From the NCBI RefSeq assembly GCF_037935975.1, contig NZ_CP149817.1, positions 4,712,001 through 4,776,000 on the forward strand: DNA of 64,000 bases, written 5' to 3'. The translations under genes and the position numbers were made by a program. A model generated the notes under the pieces. The model saw nothing but the letters and a program-made list of their open reading frames with translations, was not told the DNA's origin and made no database searches. This document shows positions 43,876 to 54,800 of the stretch, in pieces (within the stretch, counting starts at the first letter, position 1; each line of letters starts with the position of its first letter). This DNA is from Teredinibacter turnerae (GTDB lineage: Bacteria > Pseudomonadota > Gammaproteobacteria > Pseudomonadales > Cellvibrionaceae).

Positions 43876-45637
43876 TTTAGACATTTCTAGATATTATTAG
43901 ACATTTGCATGCCTCATGAACGGCGTGACCGGCCGGTGCTAAACAGCCGCGCCAAGCCTAAACAGATTAGCCTTCCACCTGTGATGCCCCACAAGCCGTC
44001 TGAATGGCATTTTTCAGCACCCACTTGGACAAACCGATTTCTTCCTTTAGTAACTGAAAGGGCTCTTTGCGTGACTGGATATGCTCAGCGTAATGGTCGT
44101 CCGTAAAGAACCAGAGTGCGTCAGCCTGAGCGGAGTACCGATTCACAAAGGTAGTCTGGACTGGTAACGCGCAACGATTCACCGAACAAGACTAGCGAAA
44201 CGGTATTCAGGGTACCCAGGAGATAGCTACGCGAATCTTGCCGCCCGCTTTAAGCTCGGCGGTATCTCCTATTCTCCAAAGCTGTTCACCAGGGTATGGT
44301 AAACGTGCGTATGATTTCGTACGGTCTTCTTTCTACGCATCAGATGCTCCGGCATAGAATTAAATTCTACTGTACGATATGGCAGTGGATAAGCTGCACC
44401 GTAACAAGCTAGCAGCTCATACAACAACATATTCATCAGGTAAGCCAACCTCCGAAAACTGATCATGCGGCAATCGCCTTTGCAAATTGCGCCTACACTC
44501 GTAAAGTAGTTCTCGTAGTTCGCCAATAATATGCGAGTTTACTTTTCCGTGATTCAAACGAACGTGCTCCCAACCATCTACTGACTGTCACTCTTCTGCG
44601 GAGTGGATACCCTCACGATACTGAAAGACTTTGGAAATACGAAACAGATTCTTAGCTATAGCGTTGCCAATTGCACTCACCATTCGGCGTAAGCGAGCTT
44701 CCTGCATTTGTAGACCTTTTGCTACTTCACTGAAAGCCTGATGGCCCCTTTACCTTGGCACGAGCATAGGTCTCATCCCTCACAACTCTCTCGCCATGAC
44801 ACCAAGCACTTTAAACCGACTTCTGTTTCAGCAACACTGGGGTTAGCAATTGCAACTCTCATCTAATCAACGAATACCCCTTCCGTGGATTTTGTACCAG
44901 AGTCCAGACAACTAAACGGCAGTTTCCGCGCTGAATAGTCCAATCTCTCAGCCTGCTTTAGAAACAACCCAACAAAACCTGCTTACAATAAAGCATCGAA
45001 AGCCACCAACCTAAGGGCGCTGATATTGCGCGGTTCTGCCATATCGACCAGACATACATATGCAATTAAGCGATATATATTTTTCCAGTTTATTTTATTG
45101 TAATAACGACCGGATTTATGTCACGGAGTACCTTTCGATAAAATGCAAGCACCCCATATTTCTCTCGTGTAATTAGCCAGTATTTATATATAAAAATGGA
45201 GAAATAATTTACTGCCAGATAGTTACCTTTTCGGCCATGCAATCAACTTCTCAATTAAAACGGAGCCACAAAATAACAAAATTCACACGACTAATACGTT
45301 TTAAGATAAGAATAACCTTCAACGCGATTTACATCGTGGTCGACAACCTGACACTGAGGTAGTTGTTTTTTGTCTGCAACCTGAAGTCATCGAAATTCAT
45401 ATTTCTATTCAATCTACACATTCCAGCGAACGAGCTTGTAAACTCGCGTCCGAAAGCCATTTCAGCTTTTATGTGGCATATCGAAAAATAATAACGACAG
45501 GGTTGTCGCTGCAAATTTTCACCATTTTTCTAAGTTCAATCACCAGGAATTGTTTTTGACCGGCGTATCTGCTTAGAGAACAGGTTTAGCACTTCCTCAC
45601 ATACACAACATTTTCCTGCAAACCAAAGGGTGACTCT
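43876..45637. other. Decayed, mostly non-coding region after the defence locus
   Basis: 1.76 kb without an intact gene. It holds the broken minus-strand coding remnant at 44417-44800 and an open minus frame at 43967-44182 with protein-like sequence (ADALWFFTDDHYAEHIQSRK). It also holds a two-step hairpin near 44218-44270 (aggagata / tatctcct enclosing ccgcc / ggcgg). The part from 45000 on is AT-rich and probably carries the promoter of the VWA gene. No second copy of the tRNA-derived core is present, so I find no right boundary for the defence locus. Confidence 0.5.
44417..44800 (-). pseudogene. Degraded coding remnant, family unknown
   Basis: On the minus strand, three protein-like pieces follow each other: VVRDETYARAKVKGPSG (about 44796-44740), then after a frameshift AFSEVAKGLQMQEARLRRMV and NLFRISKVFQYREGIHSAEE to a TGA at 44588-44590. 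In the same frame the reading resumes as QSVDGWEHVRLNHGKVNSHI through RRLPHDQFSEVGLPDEYVVV to a stop at 44417. This is the pattern of a gene with one frameshift and one nonsense change. No family recognised. Confidence 0.5.
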
Positions 45638-46609
45638 ATGAAAAATTTTCTATCACGTAAACGCTTGTTGCAATGCGCTGCAGGCGTTTTGGCAAGCCTC
45701 GGTGTTGCGACCGCGAGTGCCGCTACCAATATTATTTATATCATTGATACTACCGGCAGCACCCAGCCATTAATTGATGACTGGAAAGCGGAAATTACGT
45801 CGGCGGAAACGCTTAATGAATTAACTGCAGTGTATCCGGGTGCCCGTTTTGGTTTGGCGTCGCACTTGGACTTCCCAATGAACGGCCACGCGGCGGCCGG
45901 GGAATATGCGTACAAACTGGAACAGCAACTTACGACCAACACTGCCGTATTTTCTGCAGCGGTTAATGGGTTGGTCAGTGGCTACGGTGGCGATACACCG
46001 GAATCGCAACTGGAAGCCATTTACCAGGCGTGTTCTGGTGCAGGCTATGACCTGAATAACAACGGATCTTACCTGGATAATGGTGACATTCCGCCCAGCA
46101 ATATGGGGTTTGTTAAACCACTGCCAGCGACAGAGATGACGTTGATTTTCCATTTCACCAGCCCGCTGGTGTATCACAATTATCCAGAAGATTTAAGCTA
46201 CCCGGACCCAGGTGTGGTCAACCGACCAGCCACACTCGCCGAAGTGGTGGACACAATCGAGAACGAATGTAATACACGATTTTTTACGTTCGTACCTGCC
46301 AACGAGCCGCTCCCCAGCATGCTCGCCAGCACCTTCGGTTTCGCAGCGATGCCATTTAGCTACGACGTGCAAACCGGGGACGCGTTAAATTACTCGTTGA
46401 TGGCGGTAGGCTCGAGCGCGTCGGAAAATCCGGCTGAAATTCTGGCAGAAGCGACCGACGGTGATATTAAATACGTGGGGCCAAATCTGGAGGACTTGGA
46501 TGTGGCGATCCGCGAAGTTATGCGTGCAGCAGCGGACCCAGAATCGCCCTGTGAAGCGGGAGAAAAATTAATTATCCTGCCATTCGGCAGCTATTGCGTA
46601 CCGATTTAA
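45638..46609 (+). CDS. Secreted von Willebrand factor A-domain protein
   Basis: 323 aa with a Sec signal peptide (RKRLLQCAAGVLASLGVATA SA) and a mature part that is one VWA domain. The metal-ion-dependent adhesion motif appears as IIYIIDTTGSTQPLIDDWK (DxTxS), with GGDTPESQLEAIYQ in the third MIDAS position. The remainder keeps beta-alpha alternation (TEMTLIFHFTSPLVYHNYPE). Two cysteines close to the C-terminus (SPCEAGEKLIILPFGSYC) may pair. Probably a periplasmic or extracellular adhesion or scaffold protein. An AGGGTGA ribosome site precedes the ATG. Monocistronic, with its own terminator. Confidence 0.85.
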   Translation: MKNFLSRKRLLQCAAGVLASLGVATASAATNIIYIIDTTGSTQPLIDDWKAEITSAETLNELTAVYPGARFGLASHLDFPMNGHAAAGEYAYKLEQQLTTNTAVFSAAVNGLVSGYGGDTPESQLEAIYQACSGAGYDLNNNGSYLDNGDIPPSNMGFVKPLPATEMTLIFHFTSPLVYHNYPEDLSYPDPGVVNRPATLAEVVDTIENECNTRFFTFVPANEPLPSMLASTFGFAAMPFSYDVQTGDALNYSLMAVGSSASENPAEILAEATDGDIKYVGPNLEDLDVAIREVMRAAADPESPCEAGEKLIILPFGSYCVPI

Positions 46610-46616
46610 TATACCC

Positions 46617-46671
46617 AGCGCGGCGACAGCTTATAGATTCCCAAGCGTCGAGCGCCGCGCTCATCTTTTTT
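46617..46671 (+). terminator. Intrinsic terminator of the VWA gene
   Basis: 9-bp stem agcgcggcg (46617-46625) / cgccgcgct (46653-46661) with a 27-base loop and a run of six or seven T shortly after. Confidence 0.65.
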
Positions 46672-46704
46672 ACTGACATCCCTCCCCCTCCTAGCGCTCT
46701 AGTT

Positions 46705-47331
46705 TTATTCCGGGCGTGGCAAATTGAGAATGTCCCCCAAGCCGGTGTAGAGCGGCCCACCTAACTTGGCGAGCGGGTCCAGCTTTTGTGGATCTATACC
46801 CGGCGGCACGGTATCCGCGTTGCTAATCACGTCCGGCGCAATATACGCGTGGGTAATCTCGCCGTAAATCACCGATTGCGGCGCGTTGCCGACTTCGTCC
46901 AAGCGATACAAGGTGCACCCGAAAGCGACGGAACAATCGGCGATTCTCGGCAGGCGAAAGCCAGGCAATTCAGCCGTTGCCAACCCCAACGTATCCACCT
47001 CCGAAATTGCGTGATCCAAGGTCGCGGCAGACTGGTTCAGGGCCTCAGCTTGCGCTGTACTGGCAATATGCACCACAAATTCTTTGCGTTCCCGAATATT
47101 AATACTCGTATCTTTTACCTGCTCCGCTTCTTTGCCAGAGAGTTTTTTACCCACCGACACCAGTAGCAATGGAGGGTCAGCACAAATCGCAGTAAAAAAT
47201 GAATAGGGGGCGAGATTAAAGCGCCCTTCCCCACTGTCACTTAAAATCCAGGCGATTGGACGCGGTGTGACGGTTTGGACAATAGTAAGGTAGCGTTGCA
47301 GTGGGCTAAGCTCCGAGAAATTGAGATGCAT
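46705..47331 (-). CDS. Flavin reductase-like (FMN-binding) protein
   Basis: 208 aa from the ATG at 47331, which follows AGAAGGAGAA; the longer frame to 47472 is upstream non-coding sequence. It belongs to the FMN-binding split-barrel flavin reductase family (DIM6/NTAB type): YLTIVQTVTPRPIAWILSDS, FNLAPYSFFTAICADPPLLL, DTSINIRERKEFVVHIAS and CTLYRLDEVGNAPQSVIYGE. Members bind FMN and reduce flavins or act in oxidoreductase pairs; partner and substrate are unknown here. It lies leftward of hmp but 281 bases away, so separate transcription is likely. Confidence 0.88.
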   Translation of the reverse strand: MHLNFSELSPLQRYLTIVQTVTPRPIAWILSDSGEGRFNLAPYSFFTAICADPPLLLVSVGKKLSGKEAEQVKDTSINIRERKEFVVHIASTAQAEALNQSAATLDHAISEVDTLGLATAELPGFRLPRIADCSVAFGCTLYRLDEVGNAPQSVIYGEITHAYIAPDVISNADTVPPGIDPQKLDPLAKLGGPLYTGLGDILNLPRPE

Positions 47332-47612
47332 TGACGTTGATTCTCCTTCTAATCTAGACCGACATAAATCCGATAAGCAGACGACTGTTACGATCGCGGC
47401 AGAATAACCTAAAAAAACCTGAGGGTGCTCCAACCAGAGTATGGTACGAGCCGGACGTTCCAAATAGGACACTCTTATTGGAAAAAGTCACGATGCTCAG
47501 CAATATACAAGTCTTACGGCTTCCAACCAATAGTAACTCTTTAGTGGTTAGAAGCTCGTTGCCTAATCAAAAAAAGTCCGTGAGATCACTGCAAGCTAAA
47601 CGTGGTTTTGGT

Positions 47613-48800
47613 CTAGGCCAACTCTTCCACCGGCCCAAAAAACTCGAAAAAGCACTGCTCATGAGGGATGCCAAGTTCTGCTGCCAGTGCTTTTACACAG
47701 CGCATAAACGGCTTGGGCCCGAGAAAATACAGGTCGACGTCACCACTCGCTGGCACAAAGCGGCTGAGTATTTCCCGGTCGATAAAGCCCATCGCGTCCG
47801 GCGTATCCTCCGCCAGTGGTTTTTCATAAATCACATAGTAATTCAGGTTTCTATGGGTTTTTGCCAGCGCTTTAAGATGCGCATCAAACGCATGATGGTC
47901 ACCGTTAACAGCTGCGTGGATAAAGGTAATGGGGCGGCCGTTATGCACGCAATTGTTGAGCATGCTTATCGCAGGTGTAATGCCCACACCACCGGTGACA
48001 AACAGCAACGGCCTCTCCTGCGACGCCGCGCTATTGCCCAGGGTAAAGGTACCCGCAGGCGGGGTGAGCATCAGGGTATCACCTACCTTTGCCTGCTGAT
48101 GCAGGTAGTCGGATACCAGGCCGCCCTCTTCGCGCTTTACCGAGATGCGCAAGCCGACCTTGCCCGGCGCTTCCGACAAACTGTAATTGCGCCGCACACT
48201 TTCACCGTTTACGGTTATTACCAGACCAATGTACTGCCCAGCCGAAAAATCAATTACCTGCTCACCTGCAGCCGGTACCAGGTAAAACGATTTTATCACC
48301 GCACTTTCCGTATCAATACGCGCTATACGAAAAGCCCGCTCGCCACGCCAGCCGCCCTGGCGCAAACTGTTGTTCTGGTAAAGATGCTCCTCTGCCGACA
48401 TTAAAATATCGGCAAGCTGTTTATAGGCCGCCGACCAGGCATCGGCAACCTCAGCGGTTACGCTCTCCCCCAATACCGCGGCGATTGATTCCAGCAAACA
48501 CTCACCTACTATCGGGTAGTGTTCCGGTTGAATATTTAACGAGCAATGTTTGTTGGCAATCATCGCAACCGCATCGCCAAGTGCCGCTAGCTGATCGATA
48601 TGGGTGGCATAGGCAACCAGTGCTTTCGCAAGCGCCTGTGGCTGACTGCCCTTACGTTGGTGGGTTTGGTTAAAAAGCTGTATCACCTGCGGGTATCGCG
48701 CAAACATCAGCGGATAAAAATGGGCGGTTATTTCGCCAGCCTTCTCGCCAACTAAGGGCGCTGTGGCTTTTACAATAGCCATTTGAGATGGAGTTAACAT
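47613..48800 (-). CDS. hmp: Flavohaemoprotein, nitric oxide dioxygenase
   Basis: 395 aa. It converts NO, O2 and NAD(P)H to nitrate. The N-terminal globin domain (1-140) has HFYPLMFARYPQVIQLFNQT and the proximal haem His in AMIANKHCSLNIQPEHYPIV. The FAD domain has VRRNYSLSEAPGKVGLRISV and GGLVSDYLHQQAKVGDTLML, and the NAD domain has LLFVTGGVGITPAISMLNNC and YFLGPKPFMRCVKALAAELG, ending ECFFEFFGPVEEL. All expected parts are intact and length is typical. Divergent from norR across a 253-base gap containing a NorR-type site, so NO-induced expression via NorR is likely. Confidence 0.97.
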   Translation of the reverse strand: MLTPSQMAIVKATAPLVGEKAGEITAHFYPLMFARYPQVIQLFNQTHQRKGSQPQALAKALVAYATHIDQLAALGDAVAMIANKHCSLNIQPEHYPIVGECLLESIAAVLGESVTAEVADAWSAAYKQLADILMSAEEHLYQNNSLRQGGWRGERAFRIARIDTESAVIKSFYLVPAAGEQVIDFSAGQYIGLVITVNGESVRRNYSLSEAPGKVGLRISVKREEGGLVSDYLHQQAKVGDTLMLTPPAGTFTLGNSAASQERPLLFVTGGVGITPAISMLNNCVHNGRPITFIHAAVNGDHHAFDAHLKALAKTHRNLNYYVIYEKPLAEDTPDAMGFIDREILSRFVPASGDVDLYFLGPKPFMRCVKALAAELGIPHEQCFFEFFGPVEELA

Positions 48801-48992
48801 GGGTTCACACCTTGGGTTATTTGGGGGTTGGTGCTACGCCGAGTAGCGGCATGCGAGGGTCTGGAGGCGCCGGTGAAGGCAATGATGAAAGCACCATTCG
48901 CCTATCGCGTTAAGCGTATACACCCGGGGTGCTAATCAATTCACATACCAAACACTAACTTGTTGTTTCTATTAGTTTTATTATCTGTTGAT

Positions 48993-49003
48993 GTCTTTAT
49001 GAC
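48993..49003. promoter_or_regulatory. Candidate NorR binding site
   Basis: GT-CTTTATG-AC fits the NorR core GT-N7-AC in the gap between hmp and norR. NorR targets normally carry three such sites; I find only this clear one and no convincing sigma-54 promoter, so support is moderate. Confidence 0.45.
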
Positions 49004-49053
49004 ACAGCAAGTCGCGCTGTCATTCAGACTGCATACGTGGTAGTTTTGACCGC

Positions 49054-50592
49054 ATGCCTATAGAACACTATTTAAGCGTTATAGAAGATCTTAGCCGCGA
49101 CCTGCCAGCGGAGGCGCGCTATCGCCGATTGCTTCACGCCATTCGTCAGACGATCCCCTGCGACGCTATTGGATTGTTGCGACTGGTGAACGACAGCCTG
49201 CAGCCAGTCGCGTTTCTCGGCCTGCGCGAGGAAGTTCGCGGCCGCCGATTCACCATCGAACACCACCCTCGACTCAAATCGATTCTCTACAGCGAGCAAC
49301 TGGTGCGGTTTCCTGCCGATTCAGACCTGCCAGACCCTTACGACGGCCTGCTGCTAGCAACCAGTGAACATGTTCATATTCACGATTGCATGGGTATGTC
49401 GATTTATATTGACGACAAGCCCTGGGGGGTTATCACGTTGGATGCAGTGCAGGCTGATCAATTCGAATCTGTGGACCCACAGCGGCAAACTTTGGCAATC
49501 AGTTTGACTCGTGCGGTGGTCACCGCGGCAGAGCGTATTCATCAGTTACAACAGCAGGTAAATCGCGGCCACGCGGCTACGGCGCAGCTCAATAAAGAAT
49601 TGGCACTGTCAGAAATAACCGGTACCAGCGCCGGTATGCAAAAAATACTGGCCGACGTTGATATGGTCGCGCCAACGCCCCTGGCCGTGCTGATTGCCGG
49701 AGAAACCGGCGTCGGCAAAGAGTTAATCGCACGTCGCCTTCACCTTAACTCGGACCGCTTCGACCAACCGCTGGTAAAACTCAATTGCGCTGCGCTGCCA
49801 GAGAATCTGGCCGAAGCCGAATTGTTCGGCCACACGCGCGGCGCTTTCAGTGGCGCCAACTGCGAACGTGCCGGTCGCTTTGAACTGGCTGACGGCGGCA
49901 CCTTGTTTTTAGATGAGGTGGGTGAATTACCCCTGAATTTGCAGGCTAAATTGCTGCGCGCTATTCAGGAAGGCGAAGTGCAACGCATCGGTAGTGATCA
50001 CCCGGTGCAAGTCAACGTGCGTATTATCGCAGCCACCAATCGCGATCTCGAGGCGGAGGTTGAGCAGGGGCGATTTCGGGCAGACCTTTTTCACCGCTTG
50101 AGCGTGTTCCCTATTACCGTGCCGCCACTGCGCGACCGCCAGCGGGATGTGTTGCACCTAGCGGAATATTTTCTGGAACGGGATCAGCAGCGCCTGAAAA
50201 TTCAGAAACTGGTGCTCTCCGCAGCCGCGCGGACTGCACTGATGCAACACAGCTGGCCGGGCAACGTACGCGAACTGGAACACGTGCTGAGCCGCGCTGC
50301 TCTTCGCGCGAGCCGTAAATCGTCGCCAGGTGCAATTGTTGTTATCGACGCGATTGATTTGAGCCTGGACGACAGTACCACAACCACCAACAGCGAACGC
50401 AGTGACAACGCAGCGATCGCAGGTGTACAAGTCCAGGACTCACTCGCCAGGCAGATGCAGCAATTTCAGAGGAATCTAATCACCAAGGCACTTGTCGAAA
50501 CGGGCGGCAACATTGCCGCAGCAGCACGCTCCCTGGCGGTTGATCGCAGCAACTTATTGCGATTGATGAAACGTTTGGGAATACGCAGTTAA
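49054..50592 (+). CDS. norR: NO-responsive sigma-54 activator NorR
   Basis: 512 aa enhancer-binding protein. N-terminal GAF domain (1-170), where an iron centre senses NO; AAA+ domain (about 190-420) with VLIAGETGVGKELIARRLHL, LADGGTLFLDEVGELPLNLQ and IAATNRDLEAEVEQGRFRAD; C-terminal Fis-type HTH (ALVETGGNIAAAARSLAVDR SNLLRLMKRLG). The sigma-54 contact loop reads GAFSGA instead of the canonical GAFTGA, a conservative Thr-to-Ser change that could alter activation strength. Divergent from hmp, its likely target. Confidence 0.94.
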   Translation: MPIEHYLSVIEDLSRDLPAEARYRRLLHAIRQTIPCDAIGLLRLVNDSLQPVAFLGLREEVRGRRFTIEHHPRLKSILYSEQLVRFPADSDLPDPYDGLLLATSEHVHIHDCMGMSIYIDDKPWGVITLDAVQADQFESVDPQRQTLAISLTRAVVTAAERIHQLQQQVNRGHAATAQLNKELALSEITGTSAGMQKILADVDMVAPTPLAVLIAGETGVGKELIARRLHLNSDRFDQPLVKLNCAALPENLAEAELFGHTRGAFSGANCERAGRFELADGGTLFLDEVGELPLNLQAKLLRAIQEGEVQRIGSDHPVQVNVRIIAATNRDLEAEVEQGRFRADLFHRLSVFPITVPPLRDRQRDVLHLAEYFLERDQQRLKIQKLVLSAAARTALMQHSWPGNVRELEHVLSRAALRASRKSSPGAIVVIDAIDLSLDDSTTTTNSERSDNAAIAGVQVQDSLARQMQQFQRNLITKALVETGGNIAAAARSLAVDRSNLLRLMKRLGIRS

Positions 50593-50726
50593 AAAGCACA
50601 CCGTTCGACTGCAGTGGCGTAACAACTGAAGCTGCAGACGACACGCTTTTAATCAATACTCAATGAATGCTCAGTTAATACAGAGCAAACTAAAAATTTA
50701 CCTTCATCTTTACCTTGTGAACACAC

Positions 50727-51758
50727 ATGCGAGTCGACTCAAATCAACCAAATAACGTTATGAAAACTATCAAAATCGCTATTGCGGGCGCTGGCAACAT
50801 AGGCAGAGCACTATTGGATGCAATTTCTGAACAGGCAGATGCATTCGAACAAAAGCACGGCGTACGGCTGCGCGTAACAGGTGTGTGTAACTCACGCGGC
50901 GGCCTGTTGGATTCAGCAGGGGTGTCACCGAAAAAAATAGCGCAGCAAAGCGCTTTCACGCCGGGTTTAGCTGGACGCAATTTTATCCAGCAGGTGGATG
51001 CGGATATTTTGGTGGAGGCAGGCCCGTCCAACTACACCACTGGCGAACCCGGGCTGAGCTACGCTGATGCTGCTATCGCAAGGGGTCTGCATGTTATTTT
51101 TATTTCTAAAGGCGCGATGTTACTTCACGGCACACAGCTATTAGAAAAAGCGCGTAAGCAAGATGTTACGATTAAATACCGCTGCGCTACGGCGAGTGGA
51201 TTACCGGCAATCGATTTATTAGAGAGCGCATTTGCCAACGCCACTATCGAAAAAATCGAGGGTGTACTTACCGGAACCACCAGTTTTATTCTCGACAAAA
51301 TGCAGTCGCAGGGGTGCTCGCTCACCGAAGCATTAACGGAGGCACAGGCGCTGGGAATGACAGAACCAGACCCGACGAACGATCTCAACGGCAAAGACAC
51401 CGCGTGTAAACTGCTCATTATTGCCAATACCGTATTCCGCACCCAATTAACACTGGCGGATATGTCAGTTTCCGGTATCGAGAGCGTCAGCCCGGAGGAT
51501 ATTGTCACGGCCTGCGCCGAGGGAAAAACCCCGCGGCTGATCGGAAGCGTAGCGCGTACCACCAGCGGTATTAATGCAGTGGTCGAACTTCAATACCTAA
51601 ACAACACAGACACGCTCGCCAGATTGAATGCAAGCGATAAAGCCCTGCGGATTTTCACACGGGAGTTTGGCGAAACTATATTAGCCGGCGGTTCATCCAG
51701 CCGTGAGGCTACTATCGCCGCCGCAATGGAAGATCTCGCGCAAATTGTTCGCCGTTAA
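50727..51758 (+). CDS. Homoserine dehydrogenase-like oxidoreductase
   Basis: 343 aa. Homoserine dehydrogenases reduce aspartate semialdehyde to homoserine for Thr and Met synthesis. Visible: the N-terminal nucleotide fold KIAIAGAGNIGRALLDAI, LVEAGPSNYTTGEPGLSYAD, the GLHVIFISKGAMLLHG segment corresponding to the xNKxxL region, IEGVLTGTTSFILDKMQSQG and EPDPTNDLNGKDTACKLLII. The C-terminal ACT regulatory domain of the usual bacterial Hom (about 430 aa) is absent, so this is the short, ACT-less type, perhaps a paralogue outside the main pathway. The start could also be the ATG at 50760 (KTIKIAIAGAG); neither has a clear ribosome site. A bidirectional terminator follows. Confidence 0.8.
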   Translation: MRVDSNQPNNVMKTIKIAIAGAGNIGRALLDAISEQADAFEQKHGVRLRVTGVCNSRGGLLDSAGVSPKKIAQQSAFTPGLAGRNFIQQVDADILVEAGPSNYTTGEPGLSYADAAIARGLHVIFISKGAMLLHGTQLLEKARKQDVTIKYRCATASGLPAIDLLESAFANATIEKIEGVLTGTTSFILDKMQSQGCSLTEALTEAQALGMTEPDPTNDLNGKDTACKLLIIANTVFRTQLTLADMSVSGIESVSPEDIVTACAEGKTPRLIGSVARTTSGINAVVELQYLNNTDTLARLNASDKALRIFTREFGETILAGGSSSREATIAAAMEDLAQIVRR

Positions 51759-51804
51759 CACATTGTTCGCCAATATTAGGAGGCGTGTGTCGTAATAACA
51801 AAAA

Positions 51805-51828
51805 AGGCCAGCGACTTCTCGCTGGCCT
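51805..51828. terminator. Bidirectional terminator between convergent genes
   Basis: 10-bp stem aggccagcga / tcgctggcct with a cttc tetraloop, A-rich on the left and T-rich on the right, placed between the homoserine dehydrogenase-like gene and the convergent di-haem lipoprotein gene. Confidence 0.9.
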
Positions 51829-51887
51829 ATTTATTTATCGGCCAAATTACTTTTTATTTTTCAAGCATTGAATTCCCTAGCTCTTCC

Positions 51888-54800
51888 TTACAGCGAACCG
51901 AGGAATGCCAACAGCGCTTCGCGATCTTCCCGCGACAGGTTTACGAACCGCTGCTTGCTGGTTTCCGCTTCACCGCCGTGCCAAACAATGGCCTCTGTCA
52001 GCGTACGCGCGCGACTGTCGTGGAGGTAACCGACGGGCACATTGCCAGCAACGTCTTTAGTGTAACCAATACCCCACAGAGCAGAGGTACGCCACATGCT
52101 GCCTTTGGCCAATCCTTCTTCAAAGTTGTCTGCAAGATCATCGCCCATATCGTGCAACAGCATATCGGTATACGGCTTAATCAATTGCTCGCGCACTTCG
52201 TCGAACTGCGAACGCTTGCTGGTTTTAATACTGCTCACATGGCAGGTACTGCAACGAATTTCCTCGAATACAGTTTCACCCGCAGCAATTTTTGCCGGGT
52301 TCACATCCAGGTACGACAGCGGTGCAACACCATTGGGGAAACCACTGACAAGACTGCGCTGCGCAGGTACCGCGAGCAGGTTCAGGTAGTTGGTCATCAA
52401 TTCCAGCGCATCCTCACTCAAGCCAACATCAGTACCGGATTCCACATTACAACGCTCAGGCCCCGCCAAACAATCGCGATTGGGGTACATGGGCGAGGTC
52501 ACCGACATATCCAATAATGCAGCATTCGCCACCTGATGGCGCAGGCTCACTTTCGATGCTTTCCAACCGTAGCGGCCAAGGCGTACATCACCGGTTTCCG
52601 GATCGTAATTGTAGTTCGCGCGCCCCATCACGCCGTCTTCATCCGGTGTTGTGCGTGCGCGCGACAAAATTTCTTCATCAGAAATGGCCTCGAGCAAGCC
52701 CATACCAATCATCGGCTGTGCGGAACGCAGGGAATAAACCTCCGGCGTCGGCCCCTCAAAAGACACCTGAGGCTTGCGCAGCTCGACGACTGTGCCATCG
52801 GCCAGTGAAACGTTTTTAGTTTCGAAACCGGAAACCCAAACACCATTGCCCCAGTTTTCACTTTTGCCTGTAACCGGCGAGCGTGAATTCATTTGCAGCG
52901 CGTGACCGTAAACCGGGTGTGGCAAATATTGGCCATTAGCCGCAACCGAACCAACGCGCATGGCCATGGTATCCAGGCGCTGATTTATTGCGGTAGGTGC
53001 AAAGCTGCGGCCATTATTGATGTGGCAGCCAAAACAGGACGACTGGTTAAAATGCGGCCCCTGCAAGCCCATACCATCGTCGTTGCGGTCGTTGCCATCT
53101 TCGTTGTGTTCACCGGTCAACAGGTTGGTGTGAATCCAACGACGGCCTTCAACAAAGCGCTGCATATTCTGCATGCCGATATTGTTGTGTGGCTGCTGGA
53201 AAATAAACTCACTGTTATCGGCATAATCGTAAGACACCGAGCCCAGCCCGCCTTGCAGCGTTGCCATTGGCAGCGGCTCGTTCATTAGACGAGGCTGTAC
53301 ACCGTACCAAGGGCGCAAACCCTCTCCCATCACGTAGGTCAATTCGTTGGTGTAATATCGGAAAGCACCGCTATCGCCAACTTCGTCCATGGCCGCGCGG
53401 GTTGAGAAAAACGAGCTGGTAAATTCAATCACGTCGCCCGCTACCAATTTGCGTGCTTGTACATACTGATTGGTGGGTACCATAACGCCATCGTTGTTGG
53501 CGGCGATCGCCCGGTGACCGGGGTAGGTATCAAACACCACGCTACAACCGTCGTTTGCACCAATCACGCCGTTGTAACCGGAGTTAGGATTTAACAGCGC
53601 GCCCTCGGGTGGTTTGGGTATTACTGGGCAGGGGGCACCGTCAGTGAGGTAGGTGGAATCGTCCAGCAAATCGCCAGGGCTCATCCAGCCAAAGCCGGTA
53701 ACATTAGGATCGTCGAAACGGCGCACAAAGGCGTGCCCGCCGCCTTTCTGACGCTGCTGAAAATACTGGTTAACAATAATTTTAGGCTTGGTCACTCCTG
53801 CAACATTGGTGTTATCGATCAGCTCTACACCCCAGGTACGATTTTTAAAATAATTCGCAACAAAGTTAAGGTGCGCACCTGGTGCTTTATCAACAGGGTT
53901 ACCAGCCGCATCAACGGTTTCGTTTTCGCCGTAGCCGATTTCGCTCCAATCCTCTCCGCGCTCACGCGCGTGTCGTGAACGACCCACCATACCAAAGCGG
54001 GTAACTAAGGTGCCGTCGGCTAAAGTAAAGCGCACCATTTCAATTGGATTTTCAGGTGCGGGCAGCGGCTCGCGACCTTCCCCGCTCATGGGCAGGCTGG
54101 CGTAGGAGGTATGTAGTACCGGCATGGCGTTGTCGGTACCCGGTGTTTTAAATTCCGCTTCGTACAGAGAGTAACCGTATTGGCTCGAACGCTCAACGCC
54201 GTTCAAACGCAAATAGCGCGCATTCATGCTCAAGTTAAAAAACTGTTCAGTACCACCCGGGGAGTTGTTAACGTACCTTATTTGAAACCAGTTTTCGCCA
54301 TCGTCGGAAATCGTAATTGCATACTGGTCTGCGTGGGCATTTTCCCAGCTTAATTTCATCGAACCGACGGCGGTTTTCTCGCCGAAATCAAATTGAATCC
54401 AGGCATCGTCTTCCCACTCACTTTCCCAGCGGGTCGACATATCGCCGTCCACCGCTTTTGCGGCAGTCGCATTATTATTTCGGGTAGCAGAGGATGTTGC
54501 GGTAACGCCATTAATAATCTGGCCCGGACCATTAAATTGATAATCGCCCGGCAGACGTAATTCGCTATCGGGTGCCGGATTTAGCGGCGCATCATTGGAG
54601 GGTAAAGACACTTCGTCGCGCGTTGGCGGCGCTTCAAATTCAGGCTCGGGTAATTCATCGACACCACCCGCGCTTTGACCATTATCATTATCGTCGGGCT
54701 CCGGTGTTTCATCAACAGGCGCTTCGATTTCATCACTGGAAGAATCCGTTTCATCGCCCGAAGAGTCCGCTTCATCGCTTCCACTGTTATCGTCAACCGT

